Program-made: the position numbers and the translations under genes
In this document: positions 1 to 8,358 of the stretch, piece by piece
Layout: each line of letters starts with the position of its first letter
Position numbering within the stretch: the stretch's first letter is position 1
Notes under the pieces: generated by a model
Database searches by the model: none
Told to the model about the DNA's origin: nothing
Seen by the model: only the letters and a program-made list of their open reading frames with translations
Source: Acidobacteriota bacterium
Lineage (GTDB): Bacteria > Acidobacteriota > Blastocatellia > Pyrinomonadales > Pyrinomonadaceae
Assembly (NCBI GenBank): GCA_020199775.1
Contig: JAIVJZ010000005.1
Location: 1-64,000 of the forward strand
Reading direction: 5' to 3'
Length of the DNA stretch: 64,000 nt

Positions 1-180
1 CGAGCAGGTAGCGAACAGCGAGTCATTGTGCCTGAGTTTGGGAGCCGGCTTCGATAGCACCAGTTAAGCTGAATGCTGAAAAACGTTATTTCTCCACCAC
101 CTGCTCGGATTTAGTCACTCCCAAGAAATTTCGTCACTCGACAGCCCGCCGCCTGAGCATGTAGAATCTAGCGTTCTACG
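1..180. other. gene-free window edge
   Basis: No gene can be supported here. The two frames open from the left edge close at 57 and 67 and the short peptides they encode (18-21 residues) are not recognisable. A 9-bp inverted repeat (cgagcaggt at 1-9, its complement near 99-107) is present. TAGAAT at 161-166 could be a -10 box lying very close to the start codon at 181, which would make the next mRNA nearly leaderless, but there is no convincing -35. Confidence 0.4.
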
Positions 181-624
181 ATGAATGAAATTGCAGACAG
201 CGGCGCGCTTGACGGGGAAGTGGCAAGCGAAAATGCGTCCGCGATGGCGGAGCGGCTGTTCCGTGTGATGATCTGGACGGTCGCCGCGGCCGTGCTCTTG
301 AGCGCGGTGTGGATGCCGTGGCGCGTGACGGCGGGGCTGTTCATCGGCGGCGCGCTCTCGCTGCTGAATCATCACTGGATGCGGACGGCCATCGTCGCGG
401 CCTTCGCGCTCTCCGCGAACACGGGCGCGCGGCCGAAACTCAAGATCGTGCGCTTCATCACGCGCTACTTTATCGTCGCGGTCGCGGTCGCCGCCGCCTC
501 CTGGCTCGACATCGCATCTTTGACGGCCATGCTCGTCGGCCTCTGTTCGTTCGTCGTCGCCGCGCTCGCGGAAGGTTTCATGCAGACTTACTTCGTGATC
601 ATACATCGAGAGGAAACTAAATAA
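181..624 (+). CDS. atpI: ATP synthase subunit I-like membrane protein
   Basis: This is a 147-residue protein with about four hydrophobic segments (roughly residues 30-48, 50-66, 95-112 and 115-137) and a short polar N-terminus. Its position directly before atpB (its TAA overlaps the atpB ATG by one base) is the classic place for the poorly conserved AtpI assembly factor, which helps assemble the c-ring in the inner membrane. The sequence itself carries no strong motif, so the call rests on topology, length and context. The ATG at 181 has no clear Shine-Dalgarno; an internal ATG at 244 is an alternative start. Confidence 0.7.
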   Translation: MNEIADSGALDGEVASENASAMAERLFRVMIWTVAAAVLLSAVWMPWRVTAGLFIGGALSLLNHHWMRTAIVAAFALSANTGARPKLKIVRFITRYFIVAVAVAAASWLDIASLTAMLVGLCSFVVAALAEGFMQTYFVIIHREETK

Positions 625-1622
625 TGTTCTGGATGCTGCAAGGACATGGCGAGGAAGGGGCGGGGACGGCCGCGCACGCCGAGACGGCCGGGGCGGCCGC
701 TTCTCACGGCGGCGAGGCCGCGGCGCACCACACGCCGCCGCTCGTGGAAGCCGTCAATCATTTCATCGGCGAGCCGGTTCACAATTTTCAGGTCAAGTAC
801 ACCGAGCCGCTGTGGAACGAGTACGTCTTCAAACACTTCGACACGAGCGCGGCCAACGTGTTCGGCCCTTACACCGTCGAGAACGCCGTGCCATGGTACA
901 CGGTGATGTTCATCATCGCGTGTCTCATCACGCTCGCCATCATCTGGATTCTGAAGGGCAGGTATCTCTCGGAAGACGAGCCGAGCGGCGGGCAGCAGAC
1001 GCTCGAAGTAACCGTGCTGGCCGTGCGCGACATGGTGGAGAACATCATCGGGCCGCACGGGTTGAAATACTTTCCCGTCGTCGGGACGTTCGCGCTGCTC
1101 ATCCTCGTCTCGAATTTGATGGGGCTGTTCCCGATGTTCATGCCGCCGACGGCGCACACGTCCGTCACCTTCGCGCTCGGCATCACGTCCTTCGTCTACT
1201 ACAACTACATCGGGATCAAAGAGAACGGACTCGGGGGACACCTCGGCCACTTCGCGGGCGTGCACTATTTCAGCGGCGCGATTTTGTTCATCATGGGGCC
1301 GGCGATGTTCGTCATCGAGTTGATCAGTAACGCCGTGCGCCCGCTCTCGCTGGGCTTGCGTCTCTTCGGCAACATCTTCGGCGACGAACAGGTGGCGGTG
1401 AACATCGCGGGCGTCGGCGCGCCCTACACTTACTGGGTGCTGCCCGCCGTCCTGATGATCCTGAGCGTCTTCGCGTCCGTCATGCAGGCGTTCATCTTCA
1501 CGCTGCTCTCGATGATCTACATCGGCGAGGTCTCGCACGCGCCGCACGAAGACCACGACGACGCGCACGGCAACCAACTTCAGCCGATTGAAGGCGACGA
1601 GATCATCGCTCCGGCGTTGTAA
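624..1622 (+). CDS. atpB: F0F1 ATP synthase subunit a
   Basis: Subunit a forms the ion half-channels against the c-ring of the F0 motor in the inner membrane. The diagnostic segment SLGLRLFGNIFGDE is present; its Arg (about residue 246) is the essential stator arginine (E. coli aArg210). Several membrane helices follow a hydrophilic N-terminal extension of about 90 residues rich in Ala, His and Glu, and the protein ends in a His/Asp-rich tail. At 332 residues it is longer than the E. coli protein (271), the excess being at the N-terminus. The ATG is preceded by GAGAGGA and overlaps the atpI stop. Confidence in the family is very high. Confidence 0.97.
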   Translation: MFWMLQGHGEEGAGTAAHAETAGAAASHGGEAAAHHTPPLVEAVNHFIGEPVHNFQVKYTEPLWNEYVFKHFDTSAANVFGPYTVENAVPWYTVMFIIACLITLAIIWILKGRYLSEDEPSGGQQTLEVTVLAVRDMVENIIGPHGLKYFPVVGTFALLILVSNLMGLFPMFMPPTAHTSVTFALGITSFVYYNYIGIKENGLGGHLGHFAGVHYFSGAILFIMGPAMFVIELISNAVRPLSLGLRLFGNIFGDEQVAVNIAGVGAPYTYWVLPAVLMILSVFASVMQAFIFTLLSMIYIGEVSHAPHEDHDDAHGNQLQPIEGDEIIAPAL

Positions 1623-2011
1623 TAGTAACGATGAAGTAGGAACGATGAACGATGAACTAAAGACAAGCGCTTTGGTTTTTATTCATCGTTCATCGTTCCT
1701 ACTTTATCATTGTTTCGACGGCGTCTTGAGCGGTGCGGGGAAACGCGCCCGCACGCGTTGGGGCGTCGGGGGTTTAGGAAACACGGGGGGGAAGAAAATC
1801 GTTAAGGCTAGTGAGAGGCGAATCGGGTACGCGGAGAATAATAACTTTCGCTGTTTGAAAGTGGGCGGATGTCGGCATCGCTGGAGCGCCGTTGTAAGAG
1901 GGGCGGCGGATACCGGGTGGCGGCGAAATCATAAATGACGCGTGCGACGCTTCGACGGCCGGGCAAGATTCAACGCCCCTCTCTTTTGACATTCGACTCT
2001 GAAAAGGAGAG
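1623..2011. other. gene-free gap between atpB and atpE
   Basis: This 389-base gap interrupts an operon that is usually tightly packed. It holds a heptad inverted-repeat element (1627-1711) and then about 300 bases without a supported gene. An open frame of about 116 codons crosses the repeat, but its peptide is not protein-like. TTGACA at 1986-1991 might be a -35 box for atpE but no matching -10 is evident. Confidence 0.5.
1627..1711. repeat. heptad hairpin, AACGATG family
   Basis: Left arm of four 7-nt units (AACGATG, AAGTAGG, AACGATG, AACGATG), a spacer of about 29 bases with GCGCTTTGG, then the inverted units. The arms pair over 28 bp with two mismatches, both in the outermost right unit (TATCATT). 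It lies between co-directional atpB and atpE. Confidence 0.9.
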
Positions 2012-2341
2012 ATGAAAATGCACAAACTCAGAATGGCATTCTTTGCCGTGGTCGGCGTGCTGATGGCCGCCATGCCCGCGCTCGCGCAGGCCGGACAGGT
2101 GGCCGCCGATAACGAATCGAGCGTCGCCAAGTATGCGAAATTGGCCGCCGGTTTCGGGTTCGCGATTGCGGCAGGCTTGGGCGCAATCGGCCAGTCGCGC
2201 GTCGCGGCGGCGGCGGCGGAAGGCACGGCGCGCAATCCGGGCGCGGGCGGCCGCATCCAGATTCTGATGATCATCGGCCTCGCGTTCATCGAGACGCTGG
2301 TCATCTTCACGCTGGTTATCGTCTTCGCGGCGGTTCGCTAA
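2012..2341 (+). CDS. atpE: F0F1 ATP synthase subunit c with N-terminal extension
   Basis: The c subunit forms the rotating proteolipid ring of F0. Residues about 45-70 and 83-107 form the two-helix hairpin; the polar loop carries ARNP (73-76) and the ion-carrying carboxylate is Glu94 in AFIETL. The first 26 residues (basic start, hydrophobic core, then ALAQA) look like a cleavable signal peptide, giving 109 residues instead of the usual 75-85. Gln61 and Thr95 next to Glu94 recall part of the Na+ ligand set of Na+-coupled c-rings, though Phe99 replaces the Tyr. A strong AAGGAGAG Shine-Dalgarno precedes the ATG. A terminator follows, so the F1 genes are not in this operon. Confidence 0.96.
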   Translation: MKMHKLRMAFFAVVGVLMAAMPALAQAGQVAADNESSVAKYAKLAAGFGFAIAAGLGAIGQSRVAAAAAEGTARNPGAGGRIQILMIIGLAFIETLVIFTLVIVFAAVR

Positions 2342-2365
2342 ACGCGGCGACCGGCAACACACGAC

Positions 2366-2411
2366 ACTTGCGGGCGCGCTCCGTCAAAAGAGCGCGCCCG
2401 CAAGTTTTTTA
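2366..2411 (+). terminator. rho-independent terminator after atpE
   Basis: A 15-bp perfect stem (2366-2380 with 2391-2405), a 10-base loop and a run of six T follow the atpE stop by about 25 bases. Confidence 0.92.
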
Positions 2412-2682
2412 AGCCCTCATTCGCTCTCGACAATGGCTCGATGCGCGCCGGGCGGCGAGGGCAGTCTTGCCGCCTCATACTTGCTCGCCTCCGCGCTTCG
2501 TTGTAATCTTTAACCTTATTCCCCCCAAAGCTGTCTTACTTGAAGCCATCTTTTCCCCGCGTTGACATTCTCTCCCGCGAATGATTGCGGCCGACGAGCT
2601 AGTTCGTTCGAGCCGCATATGCGTTTAATTTCAGGACGCCAGAGTGCGCTCGTTGAACTTCGAATTTGAGAGGGTAAAAAAT
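2412..2682. other. leader region of the LecA-like protein gene
   Basis: Together with the terminator this makes a gap of about 340 bases without a gene. TTGACA at about 2562 may be a -35 element but the expected -10 position is GC-rich. No known RNA motif is seen. Confidence 0.3.
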
Positions 2683-3819
2683 ATGAAGAAGATAATTCTT
2701 GCCTTACTGTGCGTCATCGTGTGTGCGCCGCTCGCGCTGGCCGACACGATCTACCTGCGCGACGGGCGCACCGTACGCGGAACCGTGCTCGGCTTCATCG
2801 GCGGGCGCTTCGCCGTGCGCGTCGCGACGACCGGCGCAGCCGCTGAACAGGGCGAGGTGCAGTTCTTTCGCCCGAATCAGATCGAGCGTGTCGAAATCGA
2901 AGGCCGCTCGCTGGACGAGGCGCGTTTCTCTTCGCGCACGGTGGAAGTCGGCCTCGCGGCCAACTGGATCGACAGCGGCGTTGATTTGCGTCGCGGCGAG
3001 CGCGTGTCCGTGAAGGCCAACGGAACAATCGTCGCCGGGCGTTCGCGCATCACGCCTGGCGGCCTGCGCTCCGTCGATCCGACCGCGCCGCTCCCGCGCG
3101 CCGCGGAGGGCGTGCTCATCGGCGCAATCGGCAACGAGCCGGATTCGCCCATCATCGAGATCGGCATCGGGCGCGACTTCGTGGCCGACAGGGACGGACG
3201 CCTCTACCTGACCGCAAACCGCGGCACTTACTCCGACGCGCGCGGCGCGTACACCGTGCAGGTGCGCACCGAGCGCGACCTCACGCCGCGACGCCGCGAC
3301 AGCACGGCCTCGCGCAACAACAACGACGATGCCGAAAATGACGACATCTTCGACACGCGCCAGAGTTCACCCGCCCCGGTGCGCTCGCGCTTGCCCGGAG
3401 GTGATAACCGGGACACCGGCGATAGCGGACGCGTCGGCGCGCCGCGCGAGGTCAGCGTCAACGTGCCCGGCACGTCGCGCGACACGGATTCCGGCGTTGA
3501 CCTGCGGAGCGGCGAGCAAGTGACCATCTCGGCGAGCGGGACGGTCGTCGCCGGGCGTCGCATTGGCGAGGTCGGGCCGCAGGGCGGCCGCGCCACGGGC
3601 TTCGGCTCGATCATCGGGACGCGTCCCGTGCCCACCGCCGGGCCGGGCGCGCTCATCGGCTTCATCCGCACGTCGAGCGGCCAAATCACGCAGCCGTTCC
3701 TGATCGGCAATCAACTGACCTTCAACGCGCAGACGGACGGCCGCCTGATCCTCGCCATCAACGACGACGACTACAGCGACAACGGCGGCAACTTCGCCGT
3801 CCGTATCAGGGTGAACTAA
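2683..3819 (+). CDS. secreted protein with two LecA (PA-IL)-like domains
   Basis: The 378-residue product starts with a signal peptide (MKKIILALLCVIVCAPLALA). About 60 residues follow that resemble a small beta-barrel (DTIYLRDGRTVRGTVLGF). Then come two copies of a domain beginning DSGVDLRxGExV and ending in a D/N-rich strand (YSDARGAYTVQV; YSDNGGNFAVRI), separated by a disordered Arg/Asp/Ser linker. This arrangement matches the calcium-dependent galactose lectin LecA of Pseudomonas, whose ligands lie in its last loop. Extracytoplasmic carbohydrate or surface binding is inferred. The ATG at 2683 is chosen over the GTG at 2644 because GAGAGGG lies 8 bases upstream and it starts exactly at the signal peptide. 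Confidence 0.8.
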   Translation: MKKIILALLCVIVCAPLALADTIYLRDGRTVRGTVLGFIGGRFAVRVATTGAAAEQGEVQFFRPNQIERVEIEGRSLDEARFSSRTVEVGLAANWIDSGVDLRRGERVSVKANGTIVAGRSRITPGGLRSVDPTAPLPRAAEGVLIGAIGNEPDSPIIEIGIGRDFVADRDGRLYLTANRGTYSDARGAYTVQVRTERDLTPRRRDSTASRNNNDDAENDDIFDTRQSSPAPVRSRLPGGDNRDTGDSGRVGAPREVSVNVPGTSRDTDSGVDLRSGEQVTISASGTVVAGRRIGEVGPQGGRATGFGSIIGTRPVPTAGPGALIGFIRTSSGQITQPFLIGNQLTFNAQTDGRLILAINDDDYSDNGGNFAVRIRVN

Positions 3820-3824
3820 AGCAA

Positions 3825-3909
3825 GGGATGAGGGCGGAGGGATCAGGGATGAATAAGAGCATTCAAGCGAGTGCTTACATTTCATCCCTCATCCTTCATC
3901 CCTCATCCC
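3825..3909. repeat. heptad hairpin, GGGATGA family
   Basis: Left units GGGATGA, GGGCGGA, GGGATCA, GGGATGA; spacer of about 29 bases with AAGCGAGTGCTT; right units TCATCCC, TCATCCT, TCATCCC, TCATCCC. It lies between convergent genes, and its right arm supplies the last codons (RDEG) and stop of the minus-strand gene that ends at 3896. Confidence 0.88.
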
Positions 3910-5248
3910 TTTGTTTCGTGGCGCGCAGGATCGGGTCGATGGTCGGGGCGAAGGGCGGGGCGTAGGCGAGGTCGAGTTGATTGAGTTCTTCGATTTTGAG
4001 GTTGGCATGAAGCGCGGCGGCGTACACGTCTATGCGCTGGGCGACGCCTTCGCGCCCGACCATTTGCGCGCCGAGCAGACGCCCGCTTTTGTCGTGGACG
4101 ACGCGCGTCAGGATTTTCGCGCCGCCGGGATAGTAACCGGCGCGTGATGCGGTTTCGTCCTCGATGATTGAGGGGTCGAAGCCCGCCGCCTGCGCTTCTT
4201 CCAGAGACAGGCCGGTGCGCGCGACTTCAAGGTCGAAAACTTTAACGGCGTTCGTGCCGACGACGCCCGCGAAACGCGCTTCGGGCATCGCGCCCGCCGC
4301 GTTCGCGCCCGCGACCCAACCCTGACGCACGGCCGGTTGCGCGAGCGGCATCCAGACGCGACGCCCCGACACGCGGTGCAGCGTCTCCGAGCAATCGCCC
4401 GCCGCGAAAACATTGGCCGCACTCGTGCGCTGGTTCGCGTCGGTGGCGACCGCGCCGGTCTCGCCGATCTCAAGCCCCGCGTCTTTCGCGATCTCGACGG
4501 CGGGACGCACGCCGACGCCGATCAACACAACTTGCGCCTCGAAGGCGCGCCCGCTTTCGCAGATCACGCGCGCGACCTGTTCGCCGCGTCCCTCGAAGGC
4601 GGACACGCGCTCGCCCAAGACGACTTCGACGCCGCGCCCGCGCAGTTCGTCAACCACCCGATCACGCAAAGCCCCGCCGAGCGTGCTCATCATCTTGTCG
4701 GTGGATTCGACGACCGTCGTGTTCAGCCCGCGCGCGCGAAAGGCTTCGGCCATTTCAAGGCCGATGTATCCCGCGCCGACGATGACGGCGTCGCGCGGTC
4801 GCACCTGTTCGATGAACTGTAGCAGCCGCCGACCGTCGCGCAGTTGGCGCATGACGAAGACGCCCGCGAGGTCGTGTCCCGCGAGCGGCGGGCAGACGGC
4901 CGCCGCGCCCGTCGCCAGCACGAGACTGTCAAAGCCCATCTCGCGCCGTTCGCCATTCGCGCGCACGCGCACGACGGAACGCGCCGGGAGAATCTCCAAC
5001 GCCTCCGTGTGGGGTTGAACGTCGATGTCGTGTTGCTCGCGAAAGTATTCGGGCGTGTGGAGGACGAGACGTTCGAGCGCGGGGATAAGACCGGAGACGA
5101 CGTAGGGCAGGCCGCACGCGCCGTAAGAAATGTCCGCGGTCTTCTCAAGCACGGTGATCCGCAGTCCGGGCGCGGCGCGCCGCGCCTGCATGGCCGCCGC
5201 GAGTCCGGCGGCCACGCCGCCGATGACGAGGAGTTGTTCTTTACCCAA
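3896..5248 (-). CDS. FAD-dependent pyridine nucleotide-disulfide oxidoreductase (CoA-disulfide reductase/NADH oxidase type)
   Basis: A 450-residue two-dinucleotide-fold flavoprotein. The FAD site is near the N-terminus (VIGGVAAGLAAA, residues 8-19) and the NAD(P)H site is GAGYIGLEMAEAF near residue 155. YGACGLPYVVSG places Cys45 where CoA-disulfide reductases and NADH oxidases carry their single redox cysteine, instead of the CxxxxC pair of glutathione reductase. It likely reduces CoA disulfide, polysulfide or oxygen in the cytosol; substrate cannot be fixed from sequence. The start is TTG (no ATG fits). The final residues RDEG and the stop lie inside the adjacent heptad repeat, a likely non-native tail. 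Confidence 0.88.
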   Translation of the reverse strand: MGKEQLLVIGGVAAGLAAAMQARRAAPGLRITVLEKTADISYGACGLPYVVSGLIPALERLVLHTPEYFREQHDIDVQPHTEALEILPARSVVRVRANGERREMGFDSLVLATGAAAVCPPLAGHDLAGVFVMRQLRDGRRLLQFIEQVRPRDAVIVGAGYIGLEMAEAFRARGLNTTVVESTDKMMSTLGGALRDRVVDELRGRGVEVVLGERVSAFEGRGEQVARVICESGRAFEAQVVLIGVGVRPAVEIAKDAGLEIGETGAVATDANQRTSAANVFAAGDCSETLHRVSGRRVWMPLAQPAVRQGWVAGANAAGAMPEARFAGVVGTNAVKVFDLEVARTGLSLEEAQAAGFDPSIIEDETASRAGYYPGGAKILTRVVHDKSGRLLGAQMVGREGVAQRIDVYAAALHANLKIEELNQLDLAYAPPFAPTIDPILRATKQRDEG

Positions 5249-5465
5249 ACGTTTAGCCGCCTTCAGACGTATATTGAATAACGCGCGCGGGCAAGATTAC
5301 TCAAGATCGGCGAAAAGTTAAAAGAAAAACGGGGACGCTGAATCAAAGCGGGCGTGTGGCTTCAGTTTTGCGTGGTATAGTTTTACCTTGGGGCGTTCGT
5401 AGCGGTATGATACGCTTCATCCAAGAAACTCCTACAGAATCGTTTGTGCGAGGCGAAAGCGTTTA

Positions 5466-7133
5466 ATGAAAAAATGTCCGAAATGCGGGAAGGCTTATGA
5501 GAACGCGCCCACTCTGTGCCCGGCCGACGGGACGGTTCTAGTCAAGACGGGCGACGCGCTGGTGGGGCAGACGTTGGCCGGGAAGTACCGCATCGAGGAA
5601 CGCATTAGCGAAGGCGGCATGGGCACCGTTTACCGCGCGACGCACGTGTTGATGGAGAAGGCCGTCGCGATCAAGGTGCTCCACCCGTCGCTCGCCGCCG
5701 ACGACAAGATCGTGGCGCGCTTCACGCGCGAAGCCAAAGCCGCCTCGCGCATCTCGAACCCGCACGCGCTGAACGTAACCGACTTCGGCGAATCCGAGAA
5801 CGGGATCGTCTTCCTCGTGATGGAGTACCTGCGCGGGAAGACGCTCAAGGAAGTGATTCGGAGCGAAAGCCCGTTGCCGCTCGCGCGCGTCGTCGAAGTG
5901 ACGAGGCAAATCTGCGGCGCGCTCGACGCCGCGCACGCCGAGGGCGTCGTCCACCGCGATCTCAAGAGCGACAACATCATGCTTGAAGAGGTGGCGGGCG
6001 GGAACGATTGGGCGAAGGTGCTCGACTTCGGCATCGCCAAGATTCTGGAAACCGACGGGCACGACCCCGAACTCACCGCGCCCAATTTGATCATCGGCAC
6101 GCCGCAATACATGTCGCCCGAACAATGTTCGCAGGCCAGCGACATAGACGCGCGCTCCGATATCTACAGTCTGGGCATCATCCTCTACGAGATGTTCGTC
6201 GGTCATGTGCCGTTCACGGGCGAGTCGGCGACGGCCATCATGTTGAGGCACCTGCAAGAGCCCGCACCGTCGGTGCTCGACGAGCGCAAAGACCTGCCGC
6301 CCGCGGTGGCCGAAGTCATCGCACGCGCGCTGTCGAAACTCCCTGCCGAACGGCAACAGAGCGCGGGCGAGTTGGCCGAAGCTCTGGCGGCCGCCGCGAG
6401 TGATCACGCAGAAGACATACTTGCCACCGGCGCGACGAGCGAAAACGCGCAACCCGGCTCGGGCAACACCAACCGCATCGTCGTGCCGACCGCGCCGTTA
6501 GAGACGCGCCCGACGACCAGCACCGAAGCGGACGAGGCGACCGTCGTCCGCCGACGCGAAGAGTCTTACGTTGCGGACGAGCCGGAGCTTTTTGAAATGC
6601 CGCCGCCCGCCGCGAGTTTCAACCCGTGGCGCATCATGATCCCGGCGGCCGTCCTGTTAATCGCGCTGCTCGGCGTCTTCTTCGCCTACCAGCGCAACTC
6701 CGGTTCGTCGCCCGCGAACGATAATTCTCAACCGCTGACGGCCGACCCCGGCGCGTCGCCCGTGCAGCCGGGCGCGTCGCCGACGGGCGCGGGAGAAAGT
6801 AACATCACGCCCGTGGTCGGGACGACGCCGACCCCCGCGAGCGGACAAACTTCGACGGGCGGAGAAAGTACGACCGCCAACCCGAATCCGACTCCGCAGC
6901 AGGCGACGCCCTCGCCGACGCCCACGCCGGACGAAGACGGGAACAGCAACACCCCTGAAGACGAGGAGGAGACCGAGCCGCCCGCGACGCCGACGCCGAC
7001 GCCGCGTCGCAACCCGACTCCGCCCCCCGCGAGGACTCCTACGCCGGACGACCCGCCGCCGCCTTCTCCGAGAGGGACGCCGCCGCCCGACCTGTCGAGT
7101 CCGGCGTCAGACCCGCCGCCGCCGCCCGTCTAA
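5466..7133 (+). CDS. membrane-anchored serine/threonine protein kinase with N-terminal zinc ribbon
   Basis: A 555-residue Hanks-type (PknB-like) kinase. An incomplete zinc-ribbon-like start (CPKC at 4-7, a third Cys at 18) precedes the kinase domain (about 41-300): glycine loop ISEGGMGTVY (first loop Gly replaced by Ser48), Lys70 in VAIK, HRDLKSDN at 163-170 with catalytic Asp165, DFG at 187-189, SPEQ as the APE equivalent. One membrane helix lies near 388-408, followed by about 140 Pro/Thr/Ser-rich residues outside the membrane. Thus the kinase is cytoplasmic with an exported, possibly wall-associated tail. It is divergently transcribed from the flavoprotein and convergent with lpxK (6-bp gap). 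Confidence 0.93.
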   Translation: MKKCPKCGKAYENAPTLCPADGTVLVKTGDALVGQTLAGKYRIEERISEGGMGTVYRATHVLMEKAVAIKVLHPSLAADDKIVARFTREAKAASRISNPHALNVTDFGESENGIVFLVMEYLRGKTLKEVIRSESPLPLARVVEVTRQICGALDAAHAEGVVHRDLKSDNIMLEEVAGGNDWAKVLDFGIAKILETDGHDPELTAPNLIIGTPQYMSPEQCSQASDIDARSDIYSLGIILYEMFVGHVPFTGESATAIMLRHLQEPAPSVLDERKDLPPAVAEVIARALSKLPAERQQSAGELAEALAAAASDHAEDILATGATSENAQPGSGNTNRIVVPTAPLETRPTTSTEADEATVVRRREESYVADEPELFEMPPPAASFNPWRIMIPAAVLLIALLGVFFAYQRNSGSSPANDNSQPLTADPGASPVQPGASPTGAGESNITPVVGTTPTPASGQTSTGGESTTANPNPTPQQATPSPTPTPDEDGNSNTPEDEEETEPPATPTPTPRRNPTPPPARTPTPDDPPPPSPRGTPPPDLSSPASDPPPPPV

Positions 7134-7139
7134 ATCTTG

Positions 7140-8237
7140 TCAGAGCCGCCGGCGGCGCGAGATACATTCATTCAAGACGGCGCGCATCCTCTGCTCGTCG
7201 TCAAACTTTAATGCAACTTCCAACACATAACAGGGAAGCGCGAAGTCGAGCGCGCGAAGTTTAACGGCGTCTTTCGCCGTCGTGAGCAACGCCCGCGCGC
7301 CGTGTCGCACGGCTTCGCGCACGCAATCGTCAACGTCGCGTTGCGTGTACGCGTGGTGGTCTGTGAACGCGCGCGTGCGGCTGAGCGTGAGACCTTGCCG
7401 CCGCGCGTGTGCGAAGAACGCCTGCGGGTTTCCGATAGCGCAGAACGCGGCGAGCGGTTGCGGGATACCGGCGTCGAGCGATTGCGGAAAGTCGTTCGTA
7501 TCGTGCGCGCCGCCGTTCGCCGTAACGGTCGTTGTGACGAGCGGCGCGATGCGAAGCGTGGCGGTGCGCGCGACGAGCACCGGGCGGCCGCCGCTCAAAC
7601 TCCCGGCGCGCGCTCTCAAGTCCTCCACGTCTCCGCAGACTTCGGCGCGCGTGATGACGATCAAATCCGCGCGCCGCATCTCGCAGAGCGGTTCGCGCAG
7701 ACGCCCGCGCGGAAGAAGTCGCCCTCCGCCCCACGGGTCGGTCGCGTCGAGCGTCAGGATGTTCAGGTCGCGTTCGATGCGCAGGTGTTGGAATCCGTCA
7801 TCAAGGATGAACACTTCGCTGCGCAAATGTTCCAACGCCCACGCGGCCGCCGCGACCCTATTCGCATCGCTGACGACGGCGACGGGAAGGCCGCGCAAAC
7901 TCTCCGCCAAAAGGCGCGGCTCGTCGCCTCCCTCGCGCGCCCCGGCCAGCACGCGCTCGCCGTCCGAGACGACGACGCGCCGGCCTGTATCGGCACGACC
8001 GTAGCCGCGTGTGAGTATGCAGACGCGTCGCCCCTCGCGCGCCGCCGCACGCGCCAACCATTCGACGAGCGGCGTCTTGCCCGTCCCGCCCGCCGTGATG
8101 TTCCCGACGCTGACGACCGGCGCGGCGACGCGTTCGGCCTTCAACACGCCCGCACGGTAAAGCGCGCGGCGCGCGCTTCCCGCCGCGCCGTAAGCGACGC
8201 CGAGCGGTGCGAGCACAAAGTCAGGTAACTGAAGCAT
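7140..8237 (-). CDS. lpxK: tetraacyldisaccharide 4'-kinase
   Basis: LpxK phosphorylates the 4' position of the lipid A disaccharide at the inner membrane. The P-loop [12 protein letters not shown] (residues about 45-56) has the LpxK-specific form, and [15 protein letters not shown] is the conserved metal/ATP segment. N-terminal residues form a membrane-associating helix. At 365 residues it is of usual size. It lies downstream of waaA on the same strand with a heptad hairpin between, so the two form a lipid A/Kdo unit. The ATG at 8237 fits the family N-terminus. Confidence 0.96.
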   Translation of the reverse strand: MLQLPDFVLAPLGVAYGAAGSARRALYRAGVLKAERVAAPVVSVGNITAGGTGKTPLVEWLARAAAREGRRVCILTRGYGRADTGRRVVVSDGERVLAGAREGGDEPRLLAESLRGLPVAVVSDANRVAAAAWALEHLRSEVFILDDGFQHLRIERDLNILTLDATDPWGGGRLLPRGRLREPLCEMRRADLIVITRAEVCGDVEDLRARAGSLSGGRPVLVARTATLRIAPLVTTTVTANGGAHDTNDFPQSLDAGIPQPLAAFCAIGNPQAFFAHARRQGLTLSRTRAFTDHHAYTQRDVDDCVREAVRHGARALLTTAKDAVKLRALDFALPCYVLEVALKFDDEQRMRAVLNECISRRRRL

Positions 8238-8244
8238 AAAAACA

Positions 8245-8358
8245 GTGGTCAGAGGTTAGAGATCGGAGGTCAGTTAAAGATTGTCGGAGTCCGTTTGATG
8301 GTAGTTAAGAGCAAGGACTCAACTGCTGTTTGACCTCTAACCTCTGACCTCTGACCTC
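8245..8358. repeat. heptad hairpin, GAGGTCA family
   Basis: Left units GTGGTCA, GAGGTTA, GAGATCG, GAGGTCA; a long spacer (about 79 bases) containing CAACTGCTGTTT; right units TGACCTC, TAACCTC, TGACCTC, TGACCTC. It lies between waaA and lpxK, and its right arm encodes the last residues and stop of waaA. Confidence 0.88.

Noticed and set aside
1588..1938. A 116-codon frame between atpB and atpE
   Set aside because: It overlaps the atpB end and reads through a heptad repeat; no motif or Shine-Dalgarno.
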